From assembly GCF_030733425.1 (NCBI RefSeq), contig NZ_JASHIZ010000002.1, forward strand, positions 1-64,000: a stretch of 64,000 nt of DNA, written 5' to 3'. The stretch's first letter is position 1. The number at the start of each line of letters is the position of its first letter. The translations under genes were made by a program, and so were the position numbers. Under the pieces are notes generated by a model that saw nothing but the letters and a program-made list of their open reading frames with translations, was not told the origin of the DNA and did no database searches. Below are positions 55,357 through 64,000 of the stretch, one piece after another. The stretch comes from Roseovarius sp. MMSF_3350. Lineage in GTDB: Bacteria; Pseudomonadota; Alphaproteobacteria; Rhodobacterales; Rhodobacteraceae.

Positions 55357-56475
55357 TTGGGAAAGGTTTTCAAGGTCTTGATTGGTCTGTGCGTCGTCGC
55401 GGCCTGTGCCGCGGCAGGGCTGTGGGGCACGCAGCAGATCCTGTCGCAGGGCGGCTCGGGCGAGGCGGCGTCGGCGCCGCCCGCGGTGCGCGTGGCGCTG
55501 ACACGACCCGAGACGCGGCAGATCGAGGACCGGGTTGGCGGGGTTGGCACGCTGATCCCGGTGCGGTCGGTCGAATTGGTCCCGGCAGCGGCGGGGCGTG
55601 TGACGGACGTGCCGGTTTCGTCGGGCGAAGAGGTGAGCGAGGGTGAAATAATTCTGCAGCTGGACGACCGCGCGGCGCGTGCGTCGCTGGCCGAGGCTGA
55701 AGCGACTTTTGCCGAGGCGGAGGACGCGTTCCGCCGGGTCGAGGAACTGACCGACAGCAACACCGCCGCCGAAGCGCGGCTGGAAGAGGCGAGGGCGGTC
55801 TATCGCCGGGCGGAGGCCGCGCTGATGATGGCGCGGGCCGATCTGGAAGACCGGACGCTGGTGGCCCCGTTCGACGGAGTGCTGGGGCTGATCGACATCG
55901 AGGCGGGAACGTTCCTGGGCGAAGGCATGGCCGTCACGCGGTTGTCGGACATCACCACGATGGAGCTGACCGTGTCGCTGCCCGAACGGTATTTCGACCG
56001 GATCGAGGTCGGGCAGTCGGTGAACGTGACGACGCCGGCGTATCCGGACACGCAATTCGAAGGCGAGGTTACGGTGCGGGCGCCGGAGGTGAGCCTGGAG
56101 ACGCGCAGCTTCAACATCCGGGCCGAGATCGACAATGCCAACGGCCGGCTGGTGGGCGGCATGTTCGCGGATGCCGAGATCGTGCTGGACACGTATGAAG
56201 GGCTTGCCATTGCCGATGACGCGATCATCAGTGAAGGGCTGGCGAGCTATGTCTATACTGTCGCCGACGGGGCCGCCGTGCGGACCGAGATCGACCCGGG
56301 CCAGTCGTTGGGCGTGATGACCGAGGTGCGCGACGGGCTGGGCCTTGAGGACCGGGTGGTCGTCGCGGGCTGGGACAACCTGTCGGACGGGGCTTCGGTC
56401 GAGGTGGCCGAGGATGTGGACCAGCAGGAGGACGCGGCGGCGCAGGATGAAGGCGCGGAGGGCACGACGCAATGA
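55357..56475 (+). CDS. RND efflux periplasmic adaptor (HlyD/AcrA family)
   Basis: Membrane-fusion protein that links the RND pump to an outer-membrane channel. The 372 residues have an N-terminal membrane anchor (VFKVLIGLCVVAACAAAGLW), a lipoyl half (VELVPAAAGRVTDVPVSSGE), a helical hairpin (ASLAEAEATFAEAEDAFRRV to RADLEDRTLVAPFDGVLGLI) and beta-barrel parts (VTVRAPEVSLETRSFNIRAE). The start is probably TTG at 55357, which lies 7 bases after GGAGGT; a GTG at 55348 overlaps that site. The acidic tail ends in an ATGA overlap with the pump gene. Confidence 0.88.
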   Translation: MGKVFKVLIGLCVVAACAAAGLWGTQQILSQGGSGEAASAPPAVRVALTRPETRQIEDRVGGVGTLIPVRSVELVPAAAGRVTDVPVSSGEEVSEGEIILQLDDRAARASLAEAEATFAEAEDAFRRVEELTDSNTAAEARLEEARAVYRRAEAALMMARADLEDRTLVAPFDGVLGLIDIEAGTFLGEGMAVTRLSDITTMELTVSLPERYFDRIEVGQSVNVTTPAYPDTQFEGEVTVRAPEVSLETRSFNIRAEIDNANGRLVGGMFADAEIVLDTYEGLAIADDAIISEGLASYVYTVADGAAVRTEIDPGQSLGVMTEVRDGLGLEDRVVVAGWDNLSDGASVEVAEDVDQQEDAAAQDEGAEGTTQ

Positions 56476-59400
56476 CGCTGCCCGACCTGTGCATCAAGCG
56501 GCCTGTGCTGGCCACGGTCATGTCGATCCTGATCATCGTGGTGGGCATTGCCGGGCTGACCCGGATGCCGGTGCGGGAATTGCCCGACACCACCACCGCC
56601 GAGGTCACGGTCAGCGTGCCCTATATCGGCGCCGGTCCCGGCGTGGTGGACAGCGAGTTGGCCACGGTGATCGAAGGGGCGCTGTCGACGGTATCCGGCA
56701 TCGACAGCATGAACACCGAATCCGAGCTGGGCGGTCTACGGACCGTCATCACCTTTGGACAGGACCGGGATATCGATCAGGCGGCGGCGGATGTGCGGGC
56801 GGCGGTCGAATCCGTGGCCGGCGACCTACCGGAGGAAGCCGAAGAGCCGCAGGTCGAGAAGAATGACAGCCAGGGCGACCCGATCCTGTGGATGACGCTG
56901 ACCTCTGACACACTGTCGGCGTCGGAACTGACGGATTATGCCGACCGGTTCATCACCGACCGGCTGGAAACACTGAGCGGTGTCGCGGCGGTGCAGATCT
57001 ATGGCGACCGGGCCTATGCGATGCGCGTCTGGCTGGACCCGCAGGCGATGGCGGCGCGGGGCGTGACCGCGAACGAGATTGCCGACGCGTTGCGGGCCAA
57101 TAACCTGGAACTGCCAGCGGGCACGATCGAGAACGAGGCGCGGACGTACCTGCTGCGCACCGAGACGCGGCTGTCGAGCGTGGAGGCGTTCGAGGATCTG
57201 ATCGTGCGCTCGGACGAAAATGGTCGTGTGCTTTTGGGCGACGTGACGCGGATCGAGCTGGGGGTCGAAAGCGACGACAGCGAATTCCGCGCCAATGGCG
57301 AGACGGCGCTGGGGCTGGGCGTGCTGCGGCAATCCTCGGCCAACACGCTGTCGATCTCGGCGGCGGTCAGCGAGGAAGTGGAGCGGATCGCGGCGGATTT
57401 GCCGGGCGGGACGCGATTGCAGATCACGTCGGACGACGCGGATTTCATCTCGAATTCGATCCGGCAGGTCTTGACCACGCTGGCCATCGCCGTGGGAATC
57501 GTGGTGGCGGTGATCTACGTGTTCCTGACCTCGATCCGGACGACGGTGATCCCGGCGGTGACCATCCCCATCGCGCTGTTGGGCGCCTGTGCGGGGATCG
57601 CGCTGGCCGGGTTTTCGATCAACATCCTGACGCTCTTTGCGCTGATCCTGGCCATCGGGCTGGTGGTGGATGACGCCATCGTGGTGCTGGAGAATATCGA
57701 GCGCAAGGTCGAGGAAGGCGAGGACCCCAGGCAAGCGGCGCGCACGGGCGCGAACCAGGTGTTCTTTGCCGTGGTGTCGACCTCGGCGGTGCTGATCTCG
57801 GTTTTCGTGCCGCTGTCACTGCTGGAAGGCGAGCTGGGCAAACTGTTCCGGGAATTCGGCGTGACGCTGGCCATTGCCGTTGCGCTGTCGACCTTCGTGG
57901 CGCTGACGCTGTGTCCGGTGATCGCCAGCAAGCTGCTGAAGAAGGGCATGAACGACACGTGGTTCGCACGCGGCGTGAAGCGGGTCACGAAAAGCACCTC
58001 GGAGGGCTATCGCAAGCTCTTGACGCGGGCGATCAAGGCGCCGCTGGTGGTGCTGGCGGTGGCGGCGGTGCTGACGGGGATGTCCTGGACACTTTACCAG
58101 CAATTGCCGTCGCAGCTGACACCGGATTCGGATAGGGGCATCTTTTTCGTGTCGATCCAGGCGCCCCCGGGATCGGCCTTGCCGCTGACCGACGACGCGG
58201 TGAGCCAGGTCGAGGACCTGATCGCGCCCTACCGCGAAGATGGCGTGGTCGAGGACACCATCGCCATTGTCGGGCAATACGGCGAGTCGGGACGGGCGTT
58301 CGTGGTGGCGGTGATGTCGCCGTGGGGCGACCGCGAGATGGGGCCACGCGATGTGTTGGCCGAGTTACGGCCCGAGTTTGCCAAGATAACGCGGGCGAGC
58401 GTGCGCGCCTTCGCGCCCTCGGGCCTGGATGCCGGGAGCGGATCGGGGCTGGAAGTGATCGTGACGGGACCGAGTTTCGAGGATGCCGCCGAGTTCTCGC
58501 GGCAGATGGAAGAGGCGATGCGCGCCAGCCCCGACCTGACCGGGGTGCGGCGGGATTACGAGGTCAACACACCGGGGTTCGACATCAGTGTGAACCGCGC
58601 CATGGCGCGGCAGATCGGGGTCGAGGCGCGGGATATCTCGGACGCGGTGCGCACCTTCTTTGCCTCGGCAGAGGTGACCGAGTTCATCTCGCGCGACCGG
58701 CAGTACCCGGTGATCTTGCAGGCACCGGACGGGCGGCGGACCAACACCGCCGATCTGACCGGCGTGAACGTGCGGACCGAAACCGGCGAGTTGGTGCCAT
58801 TGGACGGTCTGGTGAGGCTGGAGCGGCGCGCGTCGGTGCGGGCGTACAACCGGTACAACCGGCAGCCTTCGGTCGAGATCAGCGCGTCTCTGGCCGAAGG
58901 CGTGGACCTCGGCTCGGCCATCGCGACGGTCGAGGAGATTGCCGCGGATATGCCCTCGGCCATGCAGATCAGCTATTCGGGGCAGGCCGAAAGTTACCAG
59001 GAGACGTCGGGGGGAATCGCGCTGACATTCGCGCTGGCGCTTCTGATCGTGTTCTTGGTACTGGCGGCGCAGTTCGAGAGCTTTATCCAGCCGGTGGTGA
59101 TCCTGCTATCCGTGCCCTTGGCCGTGGCGGGGGCGCTGCTGACGCTTTTCGTGCTGGGCGAGGCGATCAACATCTACACGCAGGTGGGGATGGTCATGCT
59201 GATCGGGCTGATGGCCAAGAACGGCATCCTGATCGTGGAATTCGCCAACCAGCTGCGCGAGGAAGGCCGCAACGTGCGCGAGGCGGTGATCGAGGCATCG
59301 GCGGTGCGGCTGCGACCGATCCTGATGACGGTGATGTCGACCGTGCTGGGGGCCGTGCCGCTGGTGCTGTCGACGGGCGCGGGGGCGGCCAGCCGGTTCT

Positions 59401-59543
59401 CCATCGGGATCGTGATCATCGGCGGGTTCATGTCGGCCTCGGTACTGACGCTGTTCCTGACGCCGGTGCTGTATGACCTGTTGCAGAAAGACCGCGAAAA
59501 GGCGGATGCGCCGGAGGGGGCGGGCGCGCAGCCGGCGGAATAG
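56472..59543 (+). CDS. RND multidrug efflux pump, HAE1 (AcrB/MexF) type
   Basis: Proton-coupled inner-membrane exporter of 1023 residues with twelve membrane segments and two large periplasmic loops. It starts PDLCIKRPVLATVMSILIIV; segment 4 carries the proton-relay Asp pair in GLVVDDAIVVLENIERKVEE and segment 10 the Lys in MLIGLMAKNGILIVEFANQL. Other motifs are GAGPGVVDSELATVIEGALS and SAVRLRPILMTVMSTVLGAV. The operon lacks its own outer-membrane TolC-like gene and a local regulator. Substrates cannot be inferred. Confidence 0.93.
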   Translation: MTLPDLCIKRPVLATVMSILIIVVGIAGLTRMPVRELPDTTTAEVTVSVPYIGAGPGVVDSELATVIEGALSTVSGIDSMNTESELGGLRTVITFGQDRDIDQAAADVRAAVESVAGDLPEEAEEPQVEKNDSQGDPILWMTLTSDTLSASELTDYADRFITDRLETLSGVAAVQIYGDRAYAMRVWLDPQAMAARGVTANEIADALRANNLELPAGTIENEARTYLLRTETRLSSVEAFEDLIVRSDENGRVLLGDVTRIELGVESDDSEFRANGETALGLGVLRQSSANTLSISAAVSEEVERIAADLPGGTRLQITSDDADFISNSIRQVLTTLAIAVGIVVAVIYVFLTSIRTTVIPAVTIPIALLGACAGIALAGFSINILTLFALILAIGLVVDDAIVVLENIERKVEEGEDPRQAARTGANQVFFAVVSTSAVLISVFVPLSLLEGELGKLFREFGVTLAIAVALSTFVALTLCPVIASKLLKKGMNDTWFARGVKRVTKSTSEGYRKLLTRAIKAPLVVLAVAAVLTGMSWTLYQQLPSQLTPDSDRGIFFVSIQAPPGSALPLTDDAVSQVEDLIAPYREDGVVEDTIAIVGQYGESGRAFVVAVMSPWGDREMGPRDVLAELRPEFAKITRASVRAFAPSGLDAGSGSGLEVIVTGPSFEDAAEFSRQMEEAMRASPDLTGVRRDYEVNTPGFDISVNRAMARQIGVEARDISDAVRTFFASAEVTEFISRDRQYPVILQAPDGRRTNTADLTGVNVRTETGELVPLDGLVRLERRASVRAYNRYNRQPSVEISASLAEGVDLGSAIATVEEIAADMPSAMQISYSGQAESYQETSGGIALTFALALLIVFLVLAAQFESFIQPVVILLSVPLAVAGALLTLFVLGEAINIYTQVGMVMLIGLMAKNGILIVEFANQLREEGRNVREAVIEASAVRLRPILMTVMSTVLGAVPLVLSTGAGAASRFSIGIVIIGGFMSASVLTLFLTPVLYDLLQKDREKADAPEGAGAQPAE

Positions 59544-59644
59544 GGCGCAATCCGAGCGGTCAGAGGCGGGTTGTGCCGTACCGCGATTTCGGTCCTACTG
59601 GCGGGTGCGTCACATGGTAGGTCGCGCGTTCGGCTGGTGTTTCG

Positions 59645-60217
59645 ATGATCGTACCATTCTTGCTGTTGTTACTGTCCATCGGCGGCATTTTCCTGTCGGC
59701 GATGGTGGCTGGGTGGAGCGATGTGATCCTGCTGGCCGGACCGTGTGCGGTTGCCAGCGCTCTCTTGCTGATCGTGGGGGCGCTGAGACGGCGCACGGAA
59801 CGGGGCAAGAATTGGGTCGTGCTGGACGGCTCGAACGTCATGCACTGGAAGGACAGGTCGCCGGATCTGGATACGGTGCGCGAAGTGGTCGATCACCTGT
59901 CATCCGAGGGTTTCACGCCGGGCGTCGTGTTCGATGCCAACGTGGGCTACAAGGTCGGAGACAGGTTCCTGGGCGACAGAGCGCTGGCGGCACGGAGGGG
60001 CCTGCCGGTGAGGCGCATCATGGTCGTGCCCAAGGGGCAGCCGGCCGATCCGACGATCCTGACAGCCGCGCGCGATCTGAAGGCGCGGGTCGTCACCAAC
60101 GACCGGTTCCGGGACTGGGAGGCGGAATTTCCCGAAGCGGGAGAGCCTGGCCGGCTGATAAGGGGCGGGTATACACACGGCAAGCTGTGGCTGGATTTGG
60201 GCGACGGCGCCGGTTGA
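59645..60217 (+). CDS. Membrane-anchored NYN/PIN-type (Zc3h12a-like) RNase domain protein
   Basis: Predicted ribonuclease tied to the membrane. In 190 residues two N-terminal helices (IVPFLLLLLSIGGIFLSAMV, DVILLAGPCAVASALLLIVG) are followed by a nuclease-like domain: NWVVLDGSNVMHWKDRSPD with the first catalytic Asp, GVVFDANVGYKVGDR, PADPTILTAARDLKARVVTN with D and N/D acid residues, and DRFRDWEAEFPEAGEPG. The acidic set matches the Zc3h12a-like PIN/NYN group. Orientation implies a cytoplasmic nuclease domain. Confidence 0.75.
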   Translation: MIVPFLLLLLSIGGIFLSAMVAGWSDVILLAGPCAVASALLLIVGALRRRTERGKNWVVLDGSNVMHWKDRSPDLDTVREVVDHLSSEGFTPGVVFDANVGYKVGDRFLGDRALAARRGLPVRRIMVVPKGQPADPTILTAARDLKARVVTNDRFRDWEAEFPEAGEPGRLIRGGYTHGKLWLDLGDGAG

Positions 60218-60228
60218 CCGCGCCCCGA

Positions 60229-60924
60229 TCAGCCGGCTGATTTGGCCACGCGGTGATAGATGTGGGTGAAGGTCGCCGCGCCCAGGATCGGGATCACGAG
60301 GTTCACCAGCGGGATCGACAGCGGCAGGGCCATGAGCGTGCCGGCCATCCAGATCGTGCCGCGATGCTGCTTGCGCAACACCTTGGCGTTGGCGCGGCCG
60401 ACGCGGCGCATGGCCGCCAGCTGGAAATACTCCATCCCCAGCAGATAGCCGTTCACGCCCCAAAAGATGAACGGCGTGGCGGGTGGGAAGAGCGCGTAGA
60501 GGATGAAGGCCAGAATGTTGGCCGCGATGATGACGCCGAGGAAGTTCACGCTGTCCTTGAGCCCGTCGAAGAAGGGCACCGGCGGGACGGCGGGCAGCGT
60601 GGGATAGTGCCGGTCCTCGACCGCCTGCGCGACGGTGTCGAGAAACAGCGAGGTGATGGCCGAGGCGACAGGCACCATCAGGAAGACCGACAGGATCAGC
60701 ATCAGGAAGAATCCGGACCAGCCGAGCAGGTCGTCGATCCAGTTCACCTCGCCGATGACGGGCAGGGTGGTGCTGTCGCCGGTGGCCCACTGGATGACCA
60801 TCAGGAAAGCGGCGGTCGCGGCCACGAGCAGCAGGAACGAGAGCGCGACGCCCAGCCAGAAGACCTTGCGGAAGCGCGGATCGCCCAACTGGCCCAGGGC
60901 CTTGAAGAAGGCGGTGAAGATCAT
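60229..60924 (-). CDS. EI24-domain (CysZ-like) membrane protein
   Basis: Integral membrane protein of the EI24/CysZ family; CysZ in E. coli is a sulfate channel, but other members have unknown cargo. The 231 residues have FFKALGQLGDPRFRKVFWLG, four to five membrane segments (SFLLLVAATAAFLMVIQWAT, FLMLILSVFLMVPVASAITS, VIIAANILAFILYALFPPAT) and the family part VNGYLLGMEYFQLAAMRRVG. It overlaps the nitroreductase gene by 4 bases (ATGA), so they form an operon. Confidence 0.85.
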   Translation of the reverse strand: MIFTAFFKALGQLGDPRFRKVFWLGVALSFLLLVAATAAFLMVIQWATGDSTTLPVIGEVNWIDDLLGWSGFFLMLILSVFLMVPVASAITSLFLDTVAQAVEDRHYPTLPAVPPVPFFDGLKDSVNFLGVIIAANILAFILYALFPPATPFIFWGVNGYLLGMEYFQLAAMRRVGRANAKVLRKQHRGTIWMAGTLMALPLSIPLVNLVIPILGAATFTHIYHRVAKSAG

Positions 60925-61499
60925 TCGGTGACCCAGGTGGTGATGGCGTGGATATCCGGGCGGGGCCGGTCGGGCGGGGCGGATGACTCGGTGCCGAGGA
61001 AGATCAGGCCGGCGATGCTTTCGTTGTCGGCCAGGCCGAAGCCTTGCGTGAGGAAATCACGGTCGTGGGTCGCCCAGCCGGTGAGCCAGTTTGCACCCCA
61101 GCCCGAGGCCAGCGCGGCGTTCAGGAGCGCGAGGCAGACGGCCCCGGCGGAATAGGTCTGTTCGATGGCCGGGATCTTGTCGGACGGTTTGCGCACCTCG
61201 ACCACGGCGACGGCAAGCTGGCCGTCCTCGTATTGCTTGGCGGCCTTGGCGATATCCTCTTCCGACTTGCCCAGTGCGGTCCCACGGTCACGGACCAGCG
61301 CGGCGAGACGCGGCATGGCGGCGCAGTCCAGAACGATGAAGCGCCAGGGTTCCAGCTTGCCATGGTCGGGCGAGCGGGCGGCGGCCTGAAGAATTGGCAG
61401 CAGGTCGTCGCGCGAGGGCGCCGGGCCGGTCAGCGTCTTGGCCGGGCGCGAGCGGCGCGTCAGCAGGAACTCCATCGCGGCGGGATTGGGATCGGGCAT
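60921..61499 (-). CDS. Nitroreductase-family (YdjA-like) flavoprotein
   Basis: FMN-dependent oxidoreductase of unknown physiological substrate. The 192 residues have MEFLLTRRSRPAKTLTGPAP, LLPILQAAARSPDHGKLEPW (FMN and dimer contacts), AVAVVEVRKPSDKIPAIEQT and AGAVCLALLNAALASGWGAN with WLTG, as in the minimal YdjA subgroup. The start at 61499 excludes a 21-codon in-frame extension with no family match. It is first in the two-gene unit with the EI24-type gene. Confidence 0.88.
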   Translation of the reverse strand: MPDPNPAAMEFLLTRRSRPAKTLTGPAPSRDDLLPILQAAARSPDHGKLEPWRFIVLDCAAMPRLAALVRDRGTALGKSEEDIAKAAKQYEDGQLAVAVVEVRKPSDKIPAIEQTYSAGAVCLALLNAALASGWGANWLTGWATHDRDFLTQGFGLADNESIAGLIFLGTESSAPPDRPRPDIHAITTWVTE

Positions 61500-61638
61500 G
61501 AGGGTCTTTCGTTGCGTCTTGTCTGTGGCGGCATATGTCGGGCGGTGGAGTGCGGGCGTCAACCCTTTTGGCGGGGACCGTCAGGCGCAAAGCAAACCGG
61601 GGTGTGCGTCGTTGCCCCGAGCGGCTTGCAGTGGCCAG

Positions 61639-61878
61639 CTATTTGTTATCGCGCGACAGGGTATAGACGCCTTCTGGCAGGTTCAGCGCGGCGCCGAGAT
61701 CCTGCAACTGGGTCATGGACAGCGTCACCTTCTGCACCCGGTCGGTGCGTGGGTCGAGCTGTTCGATGGTCACGCATTCCTCGAACGCGTTGATGGTGAC
61801 GTCCTCCTGCAAGGGCGCGCTGCCCTCGTCGATCAGGGTAACAACGGTGGCGTCGAATTCGTGCTCTATCGAAAACAT
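61639..61878 (-). CDS. Small conserved-looking protein, unknown function
   Basis: Not recognised. The 79-residue protein (FSIEHEFDATVVTLIDEGSA, PLQEDVTINAFEECVTIEQL, DPRTDRVQKVTLSMTQLQDL, GAALNLPEGVYTLSRDNK) is soluble and mixed alpha/beta with an even, non-repetitive composition, so it is likely a real gene. The ATG at 61878 is used because the coding pattern begins there. It lies between the nitroreductase and the M48 gene, and its promoter region is shared with the latter. Confidence 0.6.
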   Translation of the reverse strand: MFSIEHEFDATVVTLIDEGSAPLQEDVTINAFEECVTIEQLDPRTDRVQKVTLSMTQLQDLGAALNLPEGVYTLSRDNK

Positions 61879-62006
61879 GGGGTCACAGTAGCGCATGACC
61901 CGCAAAGCGCAATCGGCTTTGCTCCGCACGTGCGCGTGAGGGGGACTGGCCCTCGGCGCAAAGCCTGCTAGAACTAGGGCAAAGGGAGCAATTGCAGGTG
62001 AGACAG

Positions 62007-62717
62007 ATGCGGTGGAAGGTTCTGATTTGTGCGGTTTTCCTGGCCGGTTGCGAGGTGACGACCACGGGCGGCGAGGCGCCGCAGCCCCGGCCCACGGGCC
62101 AGCAGCAACAATCGGTCAAGGCGCCCTCGAGCACGCAACTGGCGCGGTTCCGGCAGGTCGTGGCGCGGGTCGAGCCGGTGGCCGAGCGAGAATGCCAGGC
62201 GCGGGGCGGAAACGTGAACTGCGACTTCAACGTGGTGCTGGATGATCGGCCGGGGCGTCCGCCCAACGCGTTCCAGACGCTGGACCGCAGCGGCCGTCCG
62301 ATCCTGGCCTTTACCGCGGCGCTGATCGCGGATGTGCGCAACGAGGACGAACTGGCCTTCATCTTCGCGCATGAGGCGTCGCACCATATCCGGCGGCACA
62401 TCCCGCGCCAGCAGCAAAGCGCCGCGGCGGGAGCCATCCTGCTGGGAGGTCTGGCGACGCTGGCAGGCGCCGGAACGGGCGCGGTGGATGCCGCGACGAA
62501 CGTGGGGGCCTCGGTGGGCGCGCGCAGTTATTCCAAGGAGTTCGAGCTGGAGGCCGATGCTCTGGGCACGATCATCGCCAAGAAATCGGGCTACAACCCG
62601 ATCCGGGGCGCGGAGTATTTCACCCGCATCCCCGATCCGGGCAACCGGTTCCTGGGCTCGCACCCGCCCAACGCGCAGCGGATCGAGACCGTGCGCCGCG
62701 TGAATGCGCAATTCTGA
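62007..62717 (+). CDS. M48-family metalloprotease, lipoprotein
   Basis: Zinc protease probably anchored in the outer or inner membrane as a lipoprotein. The 236 residues begin RWKVLICAVFLAGCEVTTTG with the lipobox LAGC. The catalytic zinc motif is HEASH in FIFAHEASHHIRRHIPRQQQ, and the third ligand Glu is in FELEADALGTIIAKK. Family members such as BepA and LoiP act in outer-membrane quality control. A TTG at 61992 is a possible upstream start, but the ATG at 62007 gives the better signal peptide. The IMPACT-domain gene follows 9 bases later. Confidence 0.88.
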   Translation: MRWKVLICAVFLAGCEVTTTGGEAPQPRPTGQQQQSVKAPSSTQLARFRQVVARVEPVAERECQARGGNVNCDFNVVLDDRPGRPPNAFQTLDRSGRPILAFTAALIADVRNEDELAFIFAHEASHHIRRHIPRQQQSAAAGAILLGGLATLAGAGTGAVDAATNVGASVGARSYSKEFELEADALGTIIAKKSGYNPIRGAEYFTRIPDPGNRFLGSHPPNAQRIETVRRVNAQF

Positions 62718-62726
62718 CGAGGTGAC

Positions 62727-63086
62727 ATGCTGCAACTGACCGGCGTGATTTCCGACCGGGGGTCGAAATACGCCGTGTCGGGCGGCGCGGCCCGGGACCG
62801 CGCGGCGGTGGATGCCTTGCTCAAGGAATTGAAACGCGACAAGAAATTCGCCAAGGCCACGCACAACACCTGGGCGATGCTGGATGCCGAGGGCACCGCG
62901 CTGAAGTCGGACGACGGAGAGGCCGGAGCGGGCATGGTGATCGTGCGGATGCTGGAACGCGCGGATTTGCGCGAACACGTGATCGTGGTCACGCGCTGGT
63001 TCGGCGGCAAGCATCTGGGCGGTGACCGGTTTCGGCACGTGCAGGACTGCGTCAGTGCCTACTTGGAGGCGCTGGAGGCCTCTTGA
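62727..63086 (+). CDS. UPF0029/IMPACT N-terminal domain protein (YigZ-like, short)
   Basis: Contains the IMPACT domain found in E. coli YigZ and eukaryotic IMPACT; biochemical role uncertain, with RNA binding suggested. The 119 residues include HNTWAMLDAEGTALKSDDGE and VIVVTRWFGGKHLGGDRFRH followed by VQDCVSAYLEALE. At 119 residues it lacks the C-terminal half of YigZ (about 205). It lies 9 bases after the M48 gene, so co-transcription is likely. GAGGTGAC is the ribosome-binding site. Confidence 0.85.
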   Translation: MLQLTGVISDRGSKYAVSGGAARDRAAVDALLKELKRDKKFAKATHNTWAMLDAEGTALKSDDGEAGAGMVIVRMLERADLREHVIVVTRWFGGKHLGGDRFRHVQDCVSAYLEALEAS

Positions 63087-63201
63087 TGCAGATCAAGGCG
63101 TCTTTGGTCCGGCTGCGCCAGTGTCGGCGGCAGAGGTGCCCCACCGGCGCGCGGCAATGAGGCCGGGCCGGCAGGCTGCGCCGATCGACAGGAGAGCCGC
63201 G

Positions 63202-63468
63202 ATGCCGCAGACGAAGACGATCAGACGCCACACCGAACTGGTGCACCGTATGGCCCGCACCTTGGGCCTGGACCTGGAAGATGCGGTCTATGCCGGGCAA
63301 CTGGACCCGGAAACGCTGTGCGATTCGGTTCTGCGTTGTACGGGGTGCAGCGATCCCGACGGGTGCGAGGCGTGGATGGCCGCCCAGGTCGCTCCGGTGG
63401 ACGCGACGCCGATCGAGTGCCGCAACGGCGAGGTCTTCGCTGCGCTGAAGGCAGGGCGGCGGATCTGA
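63202..63468 (+). CDS. DUF6455-like protein
   Basis: Function unknown. The 88 residues have the pattern RRHTELVHRMARTLGLDLED, AVYAGQLDPETLCDSVLRCT and GCSDPDGCEAWMAAQVA, with Cys residues in RCTGCSDPDGC that could bind metal, as in the family I associate with DUF6455. GGAGAG lies 6 bases before the ATG. The family assignment is from pattern memory, not a search. Confidence 0.65.
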   Translation: MPQTKTIRRHTELVHRMARTLGLDLEDAVYAGQLDPETLCDSVLRCTGCSDPDGCEAWMAAQVAPVDATPIECRNGEVFAALKAGRRI

Positions 63469-63562
63469 AAAAGGCCTGGTGAGCCGAAGTGATCGTGTGG
63501 GACGTGCGGGGCCGTTTCCGAACCATCTTTGCTGTGAAAAGGCCGACAGGGGCCGGACCGGC

Positions 63563-64000
63563 TTAGAGCGCAGCAATCGTATGAGCCATGGCGCCGAAGA
63601 TGCCGAAGAAACAGCAGGCCGTGGCGATCAGCACGCAGGCGTGCCAGATGGCGTTGCTGAATTTCAGCGTGTCCCAGCAGTAGAACACCACCGCGCCGGA
63701 ATAGATTATTCCGCCCGCGAAGATCAGCGTCAGGCTGTTGGCCGGCAGCGACGGCCAGAGCGGGACGATGATGATCAGACCCAGCCAGCCGAGCGCCACC
63801 TGCGGAAGCCAGTGCGTGCTCATTTTTCCGCGCGCGGCCAGCAGCTTGCGTACCGCACCCGAGAGCGCGAGGAACCACACCAGCGTCAGCACGGTATAGG
63901 CGAAGGGCGTGTTCAGCAGCACCGCGAGCGGCGTGATCGTGCCCGCGATCTTGACGTAGATGGCGGCGTGGTCGATCCGGCGCAAAAGTGGGCGCAAGGA
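63563..64000 (-). CDS. Hemolysin III/AdipoR-type membrane protein, C-terminal part (runs off window)
   Basis: Only the last two thirds is present; the frame is open to base 64000. Visible features are RRIDHAAIYVKIAGTITPLA, the hallmark LL..DHaAIy-IAGT-TP of hemolysin III, and NAIWHACVLIATACCFFGIF with the conserved His near the end, plus five hydrophobic segments. The usual N-terminal HExxH-region lies outside. An internal Met at 63997 is not assumed to be the start. Family members are putative seven-helix proteins of unclear activity. Confidence 0.85.
   Translation of the reverse strand, partial: SLRPLLRRIDHAAIYVKIAGTITPLAVLLNTPFAYTVLTLVWFLALSGAVRKLLAARGKMSTHWLPQVALGWLGLIIIVPLWPSLPANSLTLIFAGGIIYSGAVVFYCWDTLKFSNAIWHACVLIATACCFFGIFGAMAHTIAAL

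Overview
The window looks like chromosomal DNA of a GC-rich alphaproteobacterium of the Rhodobacteraceae (Roseobacter group). This is inferred from the L3 protein with a long acidic Ala/Glu tail, a zinc-type adenylate kinase, monomeric isocitrate dehydrogenase, the mce-DUF1467 pair and the families of GC-rich intergenic palindromes. No database search was run, so genus and species are open.

The first 22.4 kb carry the 3' end of tuf followed by the S10, spc and alpha ribosomal-protein clusters, all on the + strand: rpsJ-rplC-rplD-rplW, rplB-rpsS-rplV-rpsC-rplP, rpmC-rpsQ-rplN-rplX-rplE-rpsN-rpsH-rplF-rplR, rpsE-rpmD, rplO-secY-adk, rpsM-rpsK-rpoA-rplQ. The superoperon is interrupted several times. 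Between rplW and rplB lie a cold-shock gene, terminators and repeats. Between rplP and rpmC lie an endolysin-like gene, a 2OG-Fe(II) oxygenase, a GFA-family gene and an A+T-rich segment bounded by 26-bp inverted repeats that holds a small membrane-protein ORF. Between rpmD and rplO lie a VWA protein, an orphan ectoine synthase, a secreted protein of unknown function, a ribbon-helix-helix protein and a response regulator. Rho-independent terminators and GGTGGG..CCCACCCTACG palindromes sit at most of these joints, so the clusters are probably transcribed as several units.

From 22.4 to 31 kb come a host-attachment-type protein with a small charged partner, a short secreted PDZ-like protein next to rarA, and a complete dipeptide/oligopeptide ABC transporter (Tat-exported binding protein, two permeases, fused double ATPase). 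Just downstream, on the - strand, are two tandem 40-residue membrane proteins that are paralogues of each other.

From 31.6 to 52 kb is mostly housekeeping: carB, a pabB/aminodeoxychorismate-lyase-like pair for folate synthesis, cyclopropane-fatty-acid synthase, aspS, a VOC protein, a hemerythrin-like protein, a DUF1800-DUF1501 pair, a GNAT acetyltransferase, a response regulator, methylmalonyl-CoA epimerase with DUF1467, an Lrp regulator divergent from a small DUF6356-like gene, a YitT-type membrane protein, NADP-dependent monomeric icd, and a Bcr/CflA drug exporter. From 52 to 64 kb are a FrnE/DsbA-like protein overlapping an acyl-CoA-synthetase-like gene and divergent from an XRE-cupin regulator, an RND efflux pair, a membrane-anchored NYN-type RNase, an EI24 membrane protein, a nitroreductase, an M48 lipoprotein protease, an IMPACT-domain protein, a DUF6455 protein and the 3' part of a hemolysin III gene that runs off the window. 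I found no rRNA, tRNA, CRISPR array or recognisable transposase.
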